A DNA stretch of 64,000 nt from DATKYQ01 sp964640665 (GTDB lineage: Bacteria > Myxococcota > B64-G9). Shown here one piece after another: positions 41,965-51,329 of the stretch. Within the stretch, counting starts at the first letter, position 1. The number at the start of each line of letters is the position of its first letter. Location: the NCBI GenBank assembly GCA_964640665.1, contig CAZXHT010000016.1, positions 16,800-80,799 on the forward strand. The letters run 5' to 3'. A model generated the notes under the pieces. That model ran no database searches. It was given only the letters and a program-made list of their open reading frames with translations, and had not been told where the DNA came from. A program made the position numbers and the translations under genes.

Positions 41965-43989
41965 ATGGCCAAGCTATCTGTAAGTTGTTTTTGTATTCTG
42001 CTTTTTTCGGCTTTGGCCGCCGGATGCGGCAGTTCCATCGTCGGATCCGACGACGCGCAGCCGCGCTGTAACTCCAGTGCAGACTGCGCCACGGGTTACG
42101 TCTGCCGGGACGGGGAGTGCATCGTCAAACCCGATTGCACCGATCTCGATCAAGACGGTTTCTGCGACCTGCGCGAAGGCTGCGCCGACTGTACAGACTG
42201 CAACGACAACCGGGCGGATATTTTTCCCGGGGCTGACGAGGCCTGTGACGGGGCCGACAACGACTGCGACGGCGATACGGACGAGGGTTGCCCTTGCAAC
42301 AGCGGCGAGGAAAAACCCTGCGGCACCGACATCGGTGTGTGTTCGAAGGGCGTCTCCACCTGCTCAGACGGCCAGTGGGGTGATTGCCAGGGTGGGCGGC
42401 AGCCCGAGGATGCAGAGAATTGCGAAGACGACCTGGATAACGACTGCAACGGCGCCGTCAACGACGGCTGCGACTGCAACCAGGGCGACTCGCGTTCCTG
42501 CGGATCGAGCCTGGGCGAGTGCACGCCGGGCACGCAAAACTGCACAGACGATGGCGGCCAGTGGCACTGGAGCGGTTGCCTTGGTGGAACCCCGCCCGGG
42601 GACGAGATATGCGAGGACGGGTTGGACAACGATTGCGAGGGCTCCGTCGACAACGGTTGCCCATGCGACGCCGACAAGCGCCCCTGCGGCCTGAACGTCG
42701 GCATCTGCTATGCCGGCATTCAGAACTGCCACCAGGGTGTCTGGGGCGCCTGCGAGGGAGCCGGCATGCCCGAGGACGAAACCTGCGACGGGCTGGACAA
42801 CGATTGCGATCACCTGACCGACGAGGGTTGTGAATGTCTCGACGGGGTGTTCGAGTCGTGTGGCGACGACACCGGAGAGTGCCGGGTCGGCACGCGGACC
42901 TGCGCCAATGGCCACTGGGGGCCGTGCCAGGGCGCCCAGGGGCCGGTAAACGAGTTGTGCGACGGTAAAGACAACGACTGCGACAGTCAGATCGACGAAG
43001 ACTTTCCCGATCTGATGGACGGCTGCCAGGTGGGCCTGGGAATCTGCGCCAGGCCGGGCGTTATGGTCTGCTCGTCAGACGGCAGCGTCACCGAGTGTTC
43101 GCAGAAGCAGCCGGGTCAGGGTTTTGCCGAGGCCTGCGACGGGCTGGACAACGACTGCGACGGCGAGACGGACGAAGATTTTCCGGGCGTCGGGACAGCC
43201 TGTTCCAAGGGGCAGGGCCCGTGCTATGCCGAGGGAGTGATGGTCTGCAGTCCCGGCGGAGGTGAGTTGGTATGCAACGCCGAGGATATCTCGCCCAGCG
43301 CCGAGCTGTGCGACGGCATCGACAACAACTGCGATCTCAACGTGGACGAGAATTTCCCCTATGTCGGCCTGCCTTGCAGCGCCGGCGTCGGCGAGTGTTT
43401 CACCCAGGGTCACTACGTCTGCTCGGCTGACGGCATCCAGCAGGTCTGCGACGCCGTAGCCCCGGCAGGTAATCCCGAAGATTGCGACGGGCTCGACAAC
43501 GACTGCGACGGGCGAACCGACGAGGGCTGGATCGAACCCTGCACCGGCCCCTGCGGGGATACCGGATACCGGATCTGTGTTGCCGGATCCCCAAGCCAGT
43601 GCTACGCGCACCAGCCCGAAACGGAGCTCTGCGACTACTACGACAACAACTGCGACGGAAACACCGACGAGGGCTTCAGCGGCCTCGGAAACAACTGCGA
43701 GGCCGGCACCGGCGGCTGCCTGAGCCGCGGCTATATCGTTTGCACCGATAGCGGTACCGGCACGCATTGCAACGCCGTCGCCGGGCGTCCCCAGACGGAG
43801 GCCTGCAACGACGGCGTCGATAATGACTGTGATAACGACACCGACGGCGACGACAGCGAATGCAGCTGCCGCAACCTGGCCATGAAAGACCTGGCTCCGC
43901 TGCACGTGGTAGGAGGCGGGCTTGGGATGGTAGTTTTTGGCAGGCGTAAAAAGCGCCGTCGCGGACGAAAGAAAGAGGGTGAGTCATGA
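41965..43989 (+). CDS. lipoprotein with about ten MopE-type metal-binding repeats
   Basis: A 674-residue protein with a lipoprotein signal (FSALAAGC, Cys near 21). Ten units of the type CDGxDNDCDGxTDEGC occur between about residues 90 and 640, for instance CDGADNDCDGDTDEGC and CDGLDNDCDGETDEDF. Each unit packs Asp/Asn and Cys in the way seen in the copper-regulated MopE proteins and in the putative-metal-binding motif of myxobacteria. The C-terminus, CSCRNLAMKD, a short Gly/Val stretch and RRKKRRRGRKK, looks like a decayed MYXO-CTERM tail. GAGGA precedes the ATG. Its stop overlaps the start of the next gene by four bases. Confidence 0.85.
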   Translation: MAKLSVSCFCILLFSALAAGCGSSIVGSDDAQPRCNSSADCATGYVCRDGECIVKPDCTDLDQDGFCDLREGCADCTDCNDNRADIFPGADEACDGADNDCDGDTDEGCPCNSGEEKPCGTDIGVCSKGVSTCSDGQWGDCQGGRQPEDAENCEDDLDNDCNGAVNDGCDCNQGDSRSCGSSLGECTPGTQNCTDDGGQWHWSGCLGGTPPGDEICEDGLDNDCEGSVDNGCPCDADKRPCGLNVGICYAGIQNCHQGVWGACEGAGMPEDETCDGLDNDCDHLTDEGCECLDGVFESCGDDTGECRVGTRTCANGHWGPCQGAQGPVNELCDGKDNDCDSQIDEDFPDLMDGCQVGLGICARPGVMVCSSDGSVTECSQKQPGQGFAEACDGLDNDCDGETDEDFPGVGTACSKGQGPCYAEGVMVCSPGGGELVCNAEDISPSAELCDGIDNNCDLNVDENFPYVGLPCSAGVGECFTQGHYVCSADGIQQVCDAVAPAGNPEDCDGLDNDCDGRTDEGWIEPCTGPCGDTGYRICVAGSPSQCYAHQPETELCDYYDNNCDGNTDEGFSGLGNNCEAGTGGCLSRGYIVCTDSGTGTHCNAVAGRPQTEACNDGVDNDCDNDTDGDDSECSCRNLAMKDLAPLHVVGGGLGMVVFGRRKKRRRGRKKEGES

Positions 43990-46613
43990 AAAAGCGGCAC
44001 GCGATTATCTCGGCCCTGACGATTGCCGTGGCCGTGCTGTGCGCCGCAGCGCCCGCAACGGCGCAACCGGCCTGCGAGAAGCCCAATATGATGATCGTCC
44101 TCGATCGTTCCGGCAGCATGCAGGGCACCAAGTGGACCCAGGCGCAGAACGCTATTCAGTTTGTCCTGAACAACTACGGCGCCAAGCTGCGCTTCGGGTT
44201 GGACATGTTCCCCTCGGACAACGACTGCGGTGCCGGCAGCATCCAGGTCGACGTGGGAGACGACACCGCCGCCGCCATCACCAGCGCCATGAGTTCGGCC
44301 GGGGCAAACGGCAACACGCCCATGGCGGCCACTTTAATGGTGCTCAACCAGTACCGCCCGCTGAAAGATCCCGACCGGCGCAATTTCATCATGCTTGTCA
44401 GCGACGGCGACGACACCTGCGCCGACAACCCGAGCAGCGACCCGGTGGCCGCCACGCAGGACCTCTACACCACCGGAATCAAGACCTTCGTGATCGGTTT
44501 CGGCAGCGGGGCGAACCCGACGGTGCTCAACAACATCGCGGCCGCCGGGCACACCGGAGGCTACCACCAGGCAGACAACCAGGCCGATTTGCAAAACGCC
44601 ATGGACCAGATTATCAACGAGGCGCTGGTGGAACTTTGCGACGACAAGGACAATGATTGCGACGCGCAGATAGACGAGGACTGGCCGCTGAAGGGCACGC
44701 CCTGCGAGATCGTCCAGGGCGGCTGCACCGGCCAGGGGGTTTACGTCTGTAACGCCAACCAGAACGGCGTCATCTGCAACGCCCAGATCGTGGCCACGCC
44801 CGAGGTCTGCGACGGGCTGGACAACGACTGCGACGGCGTCATCGACAACGGCTTTCCCGACCTGGACGGCGACACCTATAACCAATGTTCCGATTGCTGC
44901 GATACCGGCAACGAATCGATGGCCGGCTGCTCTGCGGCTACCGCCTCGGCTATAAATCCGGGGGCCACCGAGGTTTGCAACGGGCGCGACGATAACTGCA
45001 ACCTGTCGGTGGACGAGAGTTTCCCGGGCATGGGCGACGACTGCGGTGTCGACAGCGGGGGAGAGCAACCCCCGTACTACACCGACGAGGGAGAATGCCG
45101 GCCGGGTGAGAAGATGTGCATCGGAGGTTCGGTCGAGTGCATCGGCGAGGTGAATCCCATGTCGGAGATCAACTGCGACGCACTGGACAACGACTGCGAC
45201 GGCGTGACCGATATGGTCGGCCCGGAGGTGTGCGACGACGGTGTCGACAACGACTGCGACGGCCTGACCGATCTATGGGACGACGAATGCGGCAGTTGTT
45301 TTCCCGGGCAACAGAAGCAGTGCGGAACCTCCGAGGGCGATTGCGAGATGGGTGTCTCGATCTGCGACCAGGACGGTGCCTGGGGCCCGTGCGAGGGCGG
45401 TTACCTGGGCTCGGAAGAGGTCTGCGACGGGCGTGACAACGACTGCGACGGCGAAACGGACGAGAATGCAGAGCCTGAGATCTGCGACGACGGCATCGAC
45501 AACGACTGCGACGGCTTGACCGACGGCCAGGACGACGATTGCGGCGAGTGCAACCCGGGAGACACCCGGGAGTGCGGTGTGGATACCGGCGAGTGCAGAA
45601 AGGGCACCGAGGTATGCACTCCGCAGGGACGCTGGTCGGATTGCGCGGGCGAGATCCGGCCCGAACCCGAGATGTGCAATTCGCTGGACGACGATTGCGA
45701 CGGTATCACCGACGAAGGCAGCCTGTGCCAGGGATACGATATTTGCCTGTGCGGCCAGTGCGCTTCGCCCTGCAGCTCAGGCGAATGTCCCGCCGGCAAC
45801 CTGACCTGTCTCGGCGGCTGGTGCGTTTCCGATCCCTGCTGCGGTGTGCACTGCCCGGCCGGGGAAGAATGCGATGAGCGGGGCGACTGCGTCGATGTCT
45901 GCGTCGAGCAACAGATTGAGTGCCTGCCGGAGGAAGACTGCCGCATGGGAATCTGCGTGCCGGCGGATTGCTTCACCCCCGGACACGAGTGCCAGGCGGG
46001 TAACCACTGCGTCGAGGGTACCTGCGAGGTGGATCCCTGCAGCGGCATCGACTGTGGGGCACAATCATGGTGCCACGATGGAGAGTGTCAGCCGATAGCC
46101 TGCGCGGACTGCACGCCCGATCAAGTCTGTTCGGAAGGTGCCTGCGTAGAAAGCCAGTGCGCCGGGCGTAACTGCCAGGCCGGACAGGTGTGCATCGATG
46201 GAGAGTGCGCCCTGGATCCCTGTCAGGGCGTCTACTGCCCTGTGGGAACAGCATGCAGCGACGGAAGCTGCATAGGCGATGCCTGCCAGAACGTCGAGTG
46301 CCCCGACGGCAGCGAATGCAGCCAGGGCTACTGCGTCGCCGTGGAGGAAGAGCCGGACGGCGGCGTGGACGCGGGAACTGATGCCGGCCCCGACGCCGGC
46401 GACGCGGCGGCGGATCAGGGCAGCAACCCGGACGACGGACCGCTTGCGGACGGGGGAGCCGACAAGGGACCGGCCGCAGATTCAGGCGGACCGGGCTCGG
46501 AAGGTTGCGGCTGTTCCCACGGCCGGCCTGGCAGCGGGGCCGCTTGGCTGCTCCTGCTTCTTCTTGTTGCAGTAGCGGGTAAAAAGCGCGCTGTCAGGCT
46601 TCCTCGGCCTTGA
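43986..46613 (+). CDS. von Willebrand A protein with MopE-type repeats and MYXO-CTERM-type tail
   Basis: An 875-residue exported protein. Signal peptide ends APATA. The VWA domain occupies about 33-215; the MIDAS residues are Asp40, Ser42 and Ser44 (VLDRSGSMQG), with NTPMAATL and VSDGDDTC supplying the other ligands. Eight MopE-type units follow between about 215 and 580 (for example CDGLDNDCDGVIDNGF), then an EGF-like Cys-rich region, an Asp/Gly-rich spacer and GCGCSHGR, WLLLLLLVAVAG and a basic end. It overlaps the preceding lipoprotein gene (ATGA) and shares its repeats, so the two probably form one surface structure. Adhesion is likely. Confidence 0.87.
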   Translation: MKKRHAIISALTIAVAVLCAAAPATAQPACEKPNMMIVLDRSGSMQGTKWTQAQNAIQFVLNNYGAKLRFGLDMFPSDNDCGAGSIQVDVGDDTAAAITSAMSSAGANGNTPMAATLMVLNQYRPLKDPDRRNFIMLVSDGDDTCADNPSSDPVAATQDLYTTGIKTFVIGFGSGANPTVLNNIAAAGHTGGYHQADNQADLQNAMDQIINEALVELCDDKDNDCDAQIDEDWPLKGTPCEIVQGGCTGQGVYVCNANQNGVICNAQIVATPEVCDGLDNDCDGVIDNGFPDLDGDTYNQCSDCCDTGNESMAGCSAATASAINPGATEVCNGRDDNCNLSVDESFPGMGDDCGVDSGGEQPPYYTDEGECRPGEKMCIGGSVECIGEVNPMSEINCDALDNDCDGVTDMVGPEVCDDGVDNDCDGLTDLWDDECGSCFPGQQKQCGTSEGDCEMGVSICDQDGAWGPCEGGYLGSEEVCDGRDNDCDGETDENAEPEICDDGIDNDCDGLTDGQDDDCGECNPGDTRECGVDTGECRKGTEVCTPQGRWSDCAGEIRPEPEMCNSLDDDCDGITDEGSLCQGYDICLCGQCASPCSSGECPAGNLTCLGGWCVSDPCCGVHCPAGEECDERGDCVDVCVEQQIECLPEEDCRMGICVPADCFTPGHECQAGNHCVEGTCEVDPCSGIDCGAQSWCHDGECQPIACADCTPDQVCSEGACVESQCAGRNCQAGQVCIDGECALDPCQGVYCPVGTACSDGSCIGDACQNVECPDGSECSQGYCVAVEEEPDGGVDAGTDAGPDAGDAAADQGSNPDDGPLADGGADKGPAADSGGPGSEGCGCSHGRPGSGAAWLLLLLLVAVAGKKRAVRLPRP

Positions 46614-47118
46614 GACGTTTCAGCAACTCGATGAAACCGTGCGGCGAGAAGAACATGTAGTCGCAGTCGCCGAAAGAAACGATGTTGCCGTCGCGGACGT
46701 ATACCGGTTCTCCCGACTCGATACCCTGGCCGTTTAGGAAGGTTCCGTTGGTGGAGCCAGCGTCGCCCAACTTGTAGGCATTCTTTTCGTCGTCAAACAT
46801 CAGAAAGGCATGGCGCTTAGAGACGGTCGAGTGATCGATCGAGAATTCGCGCTCGGTGCTGCGCCCGACAAGCAGCTTGGCCGGATACTTCGAGCCCAGC
46901 TCGGAGTTGGGCGGCAGTACCTTGAACTGCTTGATTTCCTTGCCGCTTCCCGCGATGTGCGCGCCCTCCCCGCGATCGGCCATACGAGTATGGTAAGTCG
47001 CGAATCCGGCGGCGGCGTGTTTCTCGGGGTAAAGTAAAAAGGGGTGGTTGAAACGTCCGAGAAACGCTTCTTCGCCCTCGCTGAGAAAGAACTCGAGATA
47101 ATGCTGGACGATTTCCAT
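46594..47118 (-). CDS. FHA-domain protein
   Basis: A 174-residue protein with an FHA domain near 78-160: LLVGRSTEREFSIDHSTVSKRH contains the GR, SxxH and phosphothreonine-contact residues, and GSTNGTFLNG is the classical second motif. The N-terminal 75 residues (HYLEFFLSEGEEAFLGRFNH) are a separate small domain I do not recognise. FHA modules bind phosphothreonine, so targets of the Ser/Thr kinases coded elsewhere in the window are possible partners. AAGGAG lies nine bases before the ATG. Its 3' end overlaps the convergent VWA gene by 20 bases. Confidence 0.88.
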   Translation of the reverse strand: MEIVQHYLEFFLSEGEEAFLGRFNHPFLLYPEKHAAAGFATYHTRMADRGEGAHIAGSGKEIKQFKVLPPNSELGSKYPAKLLVGRSTEREFSIDHSTVSKRHAFLMFDDEKNAYKLGDAGSTNGTFLNGQGIESGEPVYVRDGNIVSFGDCDYMFFSPHGFIELLKRLKAEEA

Positions 47119-47211
47119 CGCGATCGTTCTCCTTGGACAGGCTACAACTGAGCAAGGCTATCGCAGGACGCGGCAGGCAATCAATACATTATTTACCGGG
47201 CCCGGCGGGCG

Positions 47212-47239
47212 TTGACAGTCCCGCGTGCGAGGGTATAAT
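47212..47239 (+). promoter_or_regulatory. consensus sigma70 promoter of the DUF4177-like/def/epmA operon
   Basis: TTGACA (47212-47217) and TATAAT (47234-47239) are both perfect, with 16 bases between them. Transcription would begin near 47246, giving a 25-base leader with AAGGAG before the ATG at 47271. Confidence 0.85.
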
Positions 47240-47270
47240 TCACCATCTGTGCCGCCGCAAGGAGCCAAAG

Positions 47271-47468
47271 ATGTTGAAATACAAGGTGGTAGAAACCAGC
47301 GTGGTCACCGACGAAGACCTCGAGAAGATCATCAACGAGTGGGTTTCACAAGGCTGGATCTTCGACGGCATGCAGTTCGCCATGCGTGACGCGTCGAAAA
47401 GACCGGCCATGGCTTTTGTTCTTTTCACGCGCAACAACGCTAATCCCGAGAAAGAGGAGGGTGAGTGA
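47271..47468 (+). CDS. small DUF4177-like protein
   Basis: A 65-residue protein starting at 47271 (AAGGAG seven to ten bases upstream). The pattern YKVVETSVVTDEDLEKIINEW, in two halves, then SQGWIFDGMQFAMRDASKRP and AFVLFTRN, resembles the small alpha/beta DUF4177 family (YKVV..., GW...). It is the first gene behind a perfect promoter and is followed by the deformylase gene one base after its stop. The role of the family is unknown. Confidence 0.75.
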   Translation: MLKYKVVETSVVTDEDLEKIINEWVSQGWIFDGMQFAMRDASKRPAMAFVLFTRNNANPEKEEGE

Positions 47469-47469
47469 G

Positions 47470-48003
47470 ATGGCAATATTGCAAGTGGCCACCCTGGGCC
47501 AGTCGGTGCTTCGCCGTAAGGCCACCGGGGTCGATCCGGCCGAGATTGAAACGGTCGCTTTTCAGGAATTCGCAGACAGCCTGCTCGAGAGCATGGTTTT
47601 CCACGAGGGTGTCGGCCTGGCCGCTCCCCAGGTATTTCAGTCGATCAGGGTGTTGGCCTTCTGGGTGCCGCCCGAAATGGACGCCGGCGGTGCAGGTGTG
47701 GAGCCGACGGTGCTTGTAAATCCCGAACTGTCCGAGATGTCCGAAGAGTTCGTGGGCGGCTGGGAGGGGTGCCTGTCGCTCAGGGATCTTCGCGGAGTGG
47801 TTCCGCGGCATGCCTCGCTGCTCTTGCGCGCGCTCGACCGCCGGGGGAAGACTGTCGAGAAGCGTTTCAAGGGTTTCCCGGCCAGGGTTCTGCAACACGA
47901 GATCGATCACCTGAACGGTATCGTCTTCATCGATCGCATGCCCGATATGTCCAGCCTGGGTTTCGAAAAAGATATTGAACGCGGTGCAAAGGATGAGAGC
48001 TGA
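47470..48003 (+). CDS. def: peptide deformylase
   Basis: A 177-residue deformylase removing the formyl group from new proteins. All three metal motifs are present: GVGLAAPQ (47-54), EGCLS with Cys101, and QHEIDHL with His143, Glu144 and His147. The start is the ATG at 47470, with GAGGAGGG upstream. It lies one base behind a small gene and overlaps epmA by 11 bases. Residues 66-80 carry a short insert (VPPEMDAGGAGVEPT) relative to E. coli Def. Confidence 0.95.
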   Translation: MAILQVATLGQSVLRRKATGVDPAEIETVAFQEFADSLLESMVFHEGVGLAAPQVFQSIRVLAFWVPPEMDAGGAGVEPTVLVNPELSEMSEEFVGGWEGCLSLRDLRGVVPRHASLLLRALDRRGKTVEKRFKGFPARVLQHEIDHLNGIVFIDRMPDMSSLGFEKDIERGAKDES

Positions 48004-49027
48004 AATTGGCGCTTCTTTTACCCGCCGCGTGCGCGCCGATCCCTCGCTGCTCGGCACCCTGCGCGCGCGTGCCCGCATCCTGGGTGAGATAAGATCGTTT
48101 TTCGTGGAGCGCGACTTCGTCGAGGTGAGCACCCCCTGCCTGGCGTTGACAGCCGATCCTGCGCTACATCTCGAAAGCTTCAGCACCAGGCTGCGGCTCG
48201 AAGGCGCGCAGGAGAGGACGCTTTTCTTGCCCACCTCGCCGGAGTTACACATGAAGCGCATGCTGGCGGCTGGGATGGAACGTATCTTCCAGATCGGCCC
48301 GTTTTTCAGAAACGGCGAGCTGACGGCACGGCACAACCCGGAATTCACCGGTCTCGAGTGGTACCAGGTGGGTTGCACCGTCGAGCAGATGATGGACTTC
48401 ACTGAAGAACTTGTGCGCAGTGTCGCTGAGGTTGTCCAGTCGAGCCCTTTTACGGCCGAGCCCTTCGAGCGCTACTCGATGCACGAGGCGATAAGCGAAC
48501 TGGGCGGAATCGAACTGCCTGAGGATTTCTCCGAGAACGAGACCCGCACGGCCCTCGATCGCGCCGGGGTCGCGACGGCGCCCGATGACAGCTTCGACGA
48601 TTTGATTAACCGTGTCCTGATCGAAAGGGTGGAGGACAAGCTAGGGGCCATGGGCCCCGTCATGCTGTACGACTACCCGGCCCGGATGGCTGCACTGGCC
48701 AGGCTGAGGCCAAAGCAGCCCTGGCTGGCAGAAAGGTTCGAGCTGTACGCGGGCGGTCTGGAACTATGTAACGGCTACGGCGAGCTGACCGACGCCTGCC
48801 AGCAACGCGCCAGGTTCGAGATGCAGCGCGCCGCAAGGAGCAGGCTCGGAAAACGGGTGCCCGAGCTGGACGAGAGATTTCTGGCCGCACTCGAAGCAGG
48901 ACTGCCGCAATGTTCTGGTTGCGCGCTGGGCGTCGACAGGTTGGTGATGCTTCTATGCGGCAGAGAATCGATTGAGCAGGTGATGGCCTTTCCGCTGGCT
49001 CGTGAACTGGATCTCAGCGACTCTTGA
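47993..49027 (+). CDS. epmA: elongation factor P lysine ligase (EpmA/PoxA/GenX)
   Basis: A 344-residue truncated lysyl-tRNA-synthetase homologue. Class II motifs are LGEIRSFFVERDFVEVSTP (motif 1), FQIGPFFRNGELTARHNPEFTGLEW (motif 2, read in two parts) and CSGCALGVDRLVMLLCG (motif 3). The anticodon-binding domain of LysRS is absent, the mark of EpmA, which attaches beta-lysine to elongation factor P to help translate proline runs. The ATG at 47993 is preferred to a TTG 18 bases earlier. Neither efp nor epmB is in the window. Confidence 0.92.
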   Translation: MRAEIGASFTRRVRADPSLLGTLRARARILGEIRSFFVERDFVEVSTPCLALTADPALHLESFSTRLRLEGAQERTLFLPTSPELHMKRMLAAGMERIFQIGPFFRNGELTARHNPEFTGLEWYQVGCTVEQMMDFTEELVRSVAEVVQSSPFTAEPFERYSMHEAISELGGIELPEDFSENETRTALDRAGVATAPDDSFDDLINRVLIERVEDKLGAMGPVMLYDYPARMAALARLRPKQPWLAERFELYAGGLELCNGYGELTDACQQRARFEMQRAARSRLGKRVPELDERFLAALEAGLPQCSGCALGVDRLVMLLCGRESIEQVMAFPLARELDLSDS

Positions 49028-49604
49028 GCTGAATGTCGAGGCTGCCCTCGACAGCTTGGTTGCTCGTCAGGGAAAACTCGGTGAAAGTTACGCCGCCGCC
49101 GGTGATGTCGGCGGTCGAGTGCCGGCTTGTTTCGTGGCCGTCGTTGTCGATGTCTATCAGGTCGAATGTTCCATCGGCAACACCGCTTGCTCCGAATTTC
49201 ACCTCCTGGTTCAGGGGCGGATCGGTAGGCAACTCGAAAGTCAAGCCGTTCAGCAGGTTCGACGTCAGGATGCCGTAGATTTCCATGGTCACCACCCCTT
49301 GCCCGGAATCGAACTCTACCTGGCCGCCGATGTTCATGAAGAAGCCCTTGCCGTCGAGCTTTCCGCTGACATCCGCGCTGCCGCTACTGGAGTTCATGCG
49401 CAGTTCGAAGGTGCCGGTGGCCCGGTTGGCGTCCGGATCGATGAAGAGGCAGGTTCCGTCGGGCTGGCACGTCTCGGGGGGCGTGCAGTCGTCGTTGCTT
49501 GTACACTCGGGCCCGGAATCCTGATTGCCGGATCCATCGTTGAGACAGCCATGGAAGAGAAAAACAAGTGTCAAAAGCAAACAATAGCGTCCGTAAACTT
49601 TCAT
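49014..49604 (-). CDS. lipoprotein with short Cys-rich knot
   Basis: A 196-residue predicted lipoprotein. The signal peptide is LLLTLVFLFHGC with the lipid Cys at 20. It is followed by a compact Cys motif (CTSNDDCTPPETCQPDGTC, about 34-52), the same style as the Cys units in the large surface proteins of the window. The rest is beta-rich with alternating strands (TGTFELRMNSSSGSADVSGK, GVVTMEIYGILTSNLLN). GGAGG lies ten bases before the ATG. It is convergent with epmA and overlaps it by 14 bases. Confidence 0.8.
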   Translation of the reverse strand: MKVYGRYCLLLTLVFLFHGCLNDGSGNQDSGPECTSNDDCTPPETCQPDGTCLFIDPDANRATGTFELRMNSSSGSADVSGKLDGKGFFMNIGGQVEFDSGQGVVTMEIYGILTSNLLNGLTFELPTDPPLNQEVKFGASGVADGTFDLIDIDNDGHETSRHSTADITGGGVTFTEFSLTSNQAVEGSLDIQLKSR

Positions 49605-49656
49605 GTAGACCTATCCTCCATTATCTTGGAACAAAATCACTCTACCAGTTCGGGCA

Positions 49657-51324
49657 CTATATTCGCAAGGTTGCTTCGAGCCTGACACCGGAGAATGGCG
49701 GAAAAATACGGCAGCTTCCATTGACACACTTCGGCCCCCCGTGCAGTTGACCCACCAGGAGCTTGACTACCACGAGATCCTCGATGTCTACGGTCAAACC
49801 ACCGGCCAGAAAAACCTGCCTGATGGGCGAACCGCCTGACGGCTTGAAGAAAACATCGAGCTTTCGGCTGCCCGAAAGCTCGGTGTCATAGCCGACAATC
49901 AGGCTTACGGACAACCAGGGAGACCATGAGTAACCCAGGGTCCACTCGCCCTTGAGATACTCACTGGCGTGATCGAGTGCCAGAACACGGTGATGTCCCC
50001 ACCAGTTGTTGCCGTGCAGGTCGATGCTGTGACGGGCGGCCAGGGGAAGCTTCAGCGAAGCATTCATGTACACGAGCTGCAGTGAGTCTCCTCCTGACTC
50101 GAGCGGGATCTCCTCACGCAGCCCTGCGTCCAGCTTGACCAACCCACGATCGAGAAACTCCTGCTCGGCTCCCAGGCGGGTGTTGTACACCCACCACTTT
50201 TCACCGGAGGTAAAAGTATCTCTGGCAACAAAACCCGCGTAAGAGACGAACAGCAGGGTGTCTCCGCCGGCCGGACGCCAATCGACCCTGAGCCTTGTGC
50301 CTGTCACATCGCGGTTGTTGCGCACCTCCATGTCCTCCGGTTCCAGTGTCGGAGGTCGGATGTAGTCGATGCGCGTCTTCAGGTAGTCGCCGCTGTCGGT
50401 GACGGTGTAGAGCTCGTAATCGTCGTAGTGTTTCACCTCGGCGGTTAAGGTCCAGTTGCCAAAATATGCGTTGCCTCCAAAGAAGAATGCCTGTCCGTCC
50501 TCTTGCGGCAGTCCGGCCAGACTGAAGCTCTTGTGCATCCAGTCGAACTCGGCATACAGATCGGCCCAATCGAGAAGGTCGTTCGCCTGCAGGCTTGTGC
50601 CGCCCACGAAGGCGCGCCGGGGCAGAACCGACGTCTCGATCCCCGCTCCGGCCTCCTCGTTGCGCCCGAAGGGATCAAAGAATACACCCAGGCCGTGAAT
50701 GCTCAAGCTAACCGAATTTTCGATCTTCCAGGCGGCTCGCAGTCCGGCCAGAATATCGGTCTTCAACGCGAAGTAATCCGAAATTGTCTTTTCACTGACC
50801 CCGTCGGTATTGGTCGGGTTGACCAGGCCGCCGAGCGCCAACAACTCGAAATCTCCCAACTGTGCCGCGACCTTGGCTCCCATCAGGGTGGTGTCCTCGG
50901 CCAGTTGATCGGTTTTACGGATCCTCAAAACGATTCCCCGCCCGAATGAGCCGTAGACGTCGCCGAGGGTGATCTGGAGGCTCCTGCCATGGTAGGCGGC
51001 CGACCATTTTTCCGGAGCGTACCTGTCGAGGTAAGCAGGAGACGCCCCTGCGGGATCGGAGATGAAAGTGGAAGTGTCGATACGCAGCGAGAAGGTGAAG
51101 TCGGCCACCGCCAACTTCAAGTTGAGGCGGTTGCGAATGTCGAAGTAGTCGTCGTTGTACTTGTCGCCGTCGAAATTATCGGCATGGTAGTCTCCGACCA
51201 TCGTCTCGGCGATCTCGAAAGAGGCCTGCCGGTCTGTCCAGGGAAAGGAAAAATCAAATGCCGCCGCGGGAGAGGCGCAAGAAACAAGCACTAAAAACAG
51301 TGTGATGAGCTGACAAGAACGCAT
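49657..51324 (-). CDS. outer-membrane beta-barrel protein (DUF6029-like)
   Basis: A 555-residue exported protein with signal peptide ending SPAAA. The whole mature part alternates polar and aromatic residues in strands of about ten, as in outer-membrane barrels: FTFSLRIDTSTF, LQITLGDVYGSFGRGIVLRI, WTLTAEVKHYDDYELY, LSVSLIVGYDTEL, and the C-terminus ends VRLEATLRI, a typical barrel end. The GSFGRGIVLRIRK turn recalls DUF6029-type proteins. The ATG has no ribosome site and lies five bases after the stop of a TlpA-like lipoprotein gene, so it is probably coupled to it. Confidence 0.75.
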   Translation of the reverse strand: MRSCQLITLFLVLVSCASPAAAFDFSFPWTDRQASFEIAETMVGDYHADNFDGDKYNDDYFDIRNRLNLKLAVADFTFSLRIDTSTFISDPAGASPAYLDRYAPEKWSAAYHGRSLQITLGDVYGSFGRGIVLRIRKTDQLAEDTTLMGAKVAAQLGDFELLALGGLVNPTNTDGVSEKTISDYFALKTDILAGLRAAWKIENSVSLSIHGLGVFFDPFGRNEEAGAGIETSVLPRRAFVGGTSLQANDLLDWADLYAEFDWMHKSFSLAGLPQEDGQAFFFGGNAYFGNWTLTAEVKHYDDYELYTVTDSGDYLKTRIDYIRPPTLEPEDMEVRNNRDVTGTRLRVDWRPAGGDTLLFVSYAGFVARDTFTSGEKWWVYNTRLGAEQEFLDRGLVKLDAGLREEIPLESGGDSLQLVYMNASLKLPLAARHSIDLHGNNWWGHHRVLALDHASEYLKGEWTLGYSWSPWLSVSLIVGYDTELSGSRKLDVFFKPSGGSPIRQVFLAGGLTVDIEDLVVVKLLVGQLHGGPKCVNGSCRIFPPFSGVRLEATLRI

Positions 51325-51329
51325 GGAGG

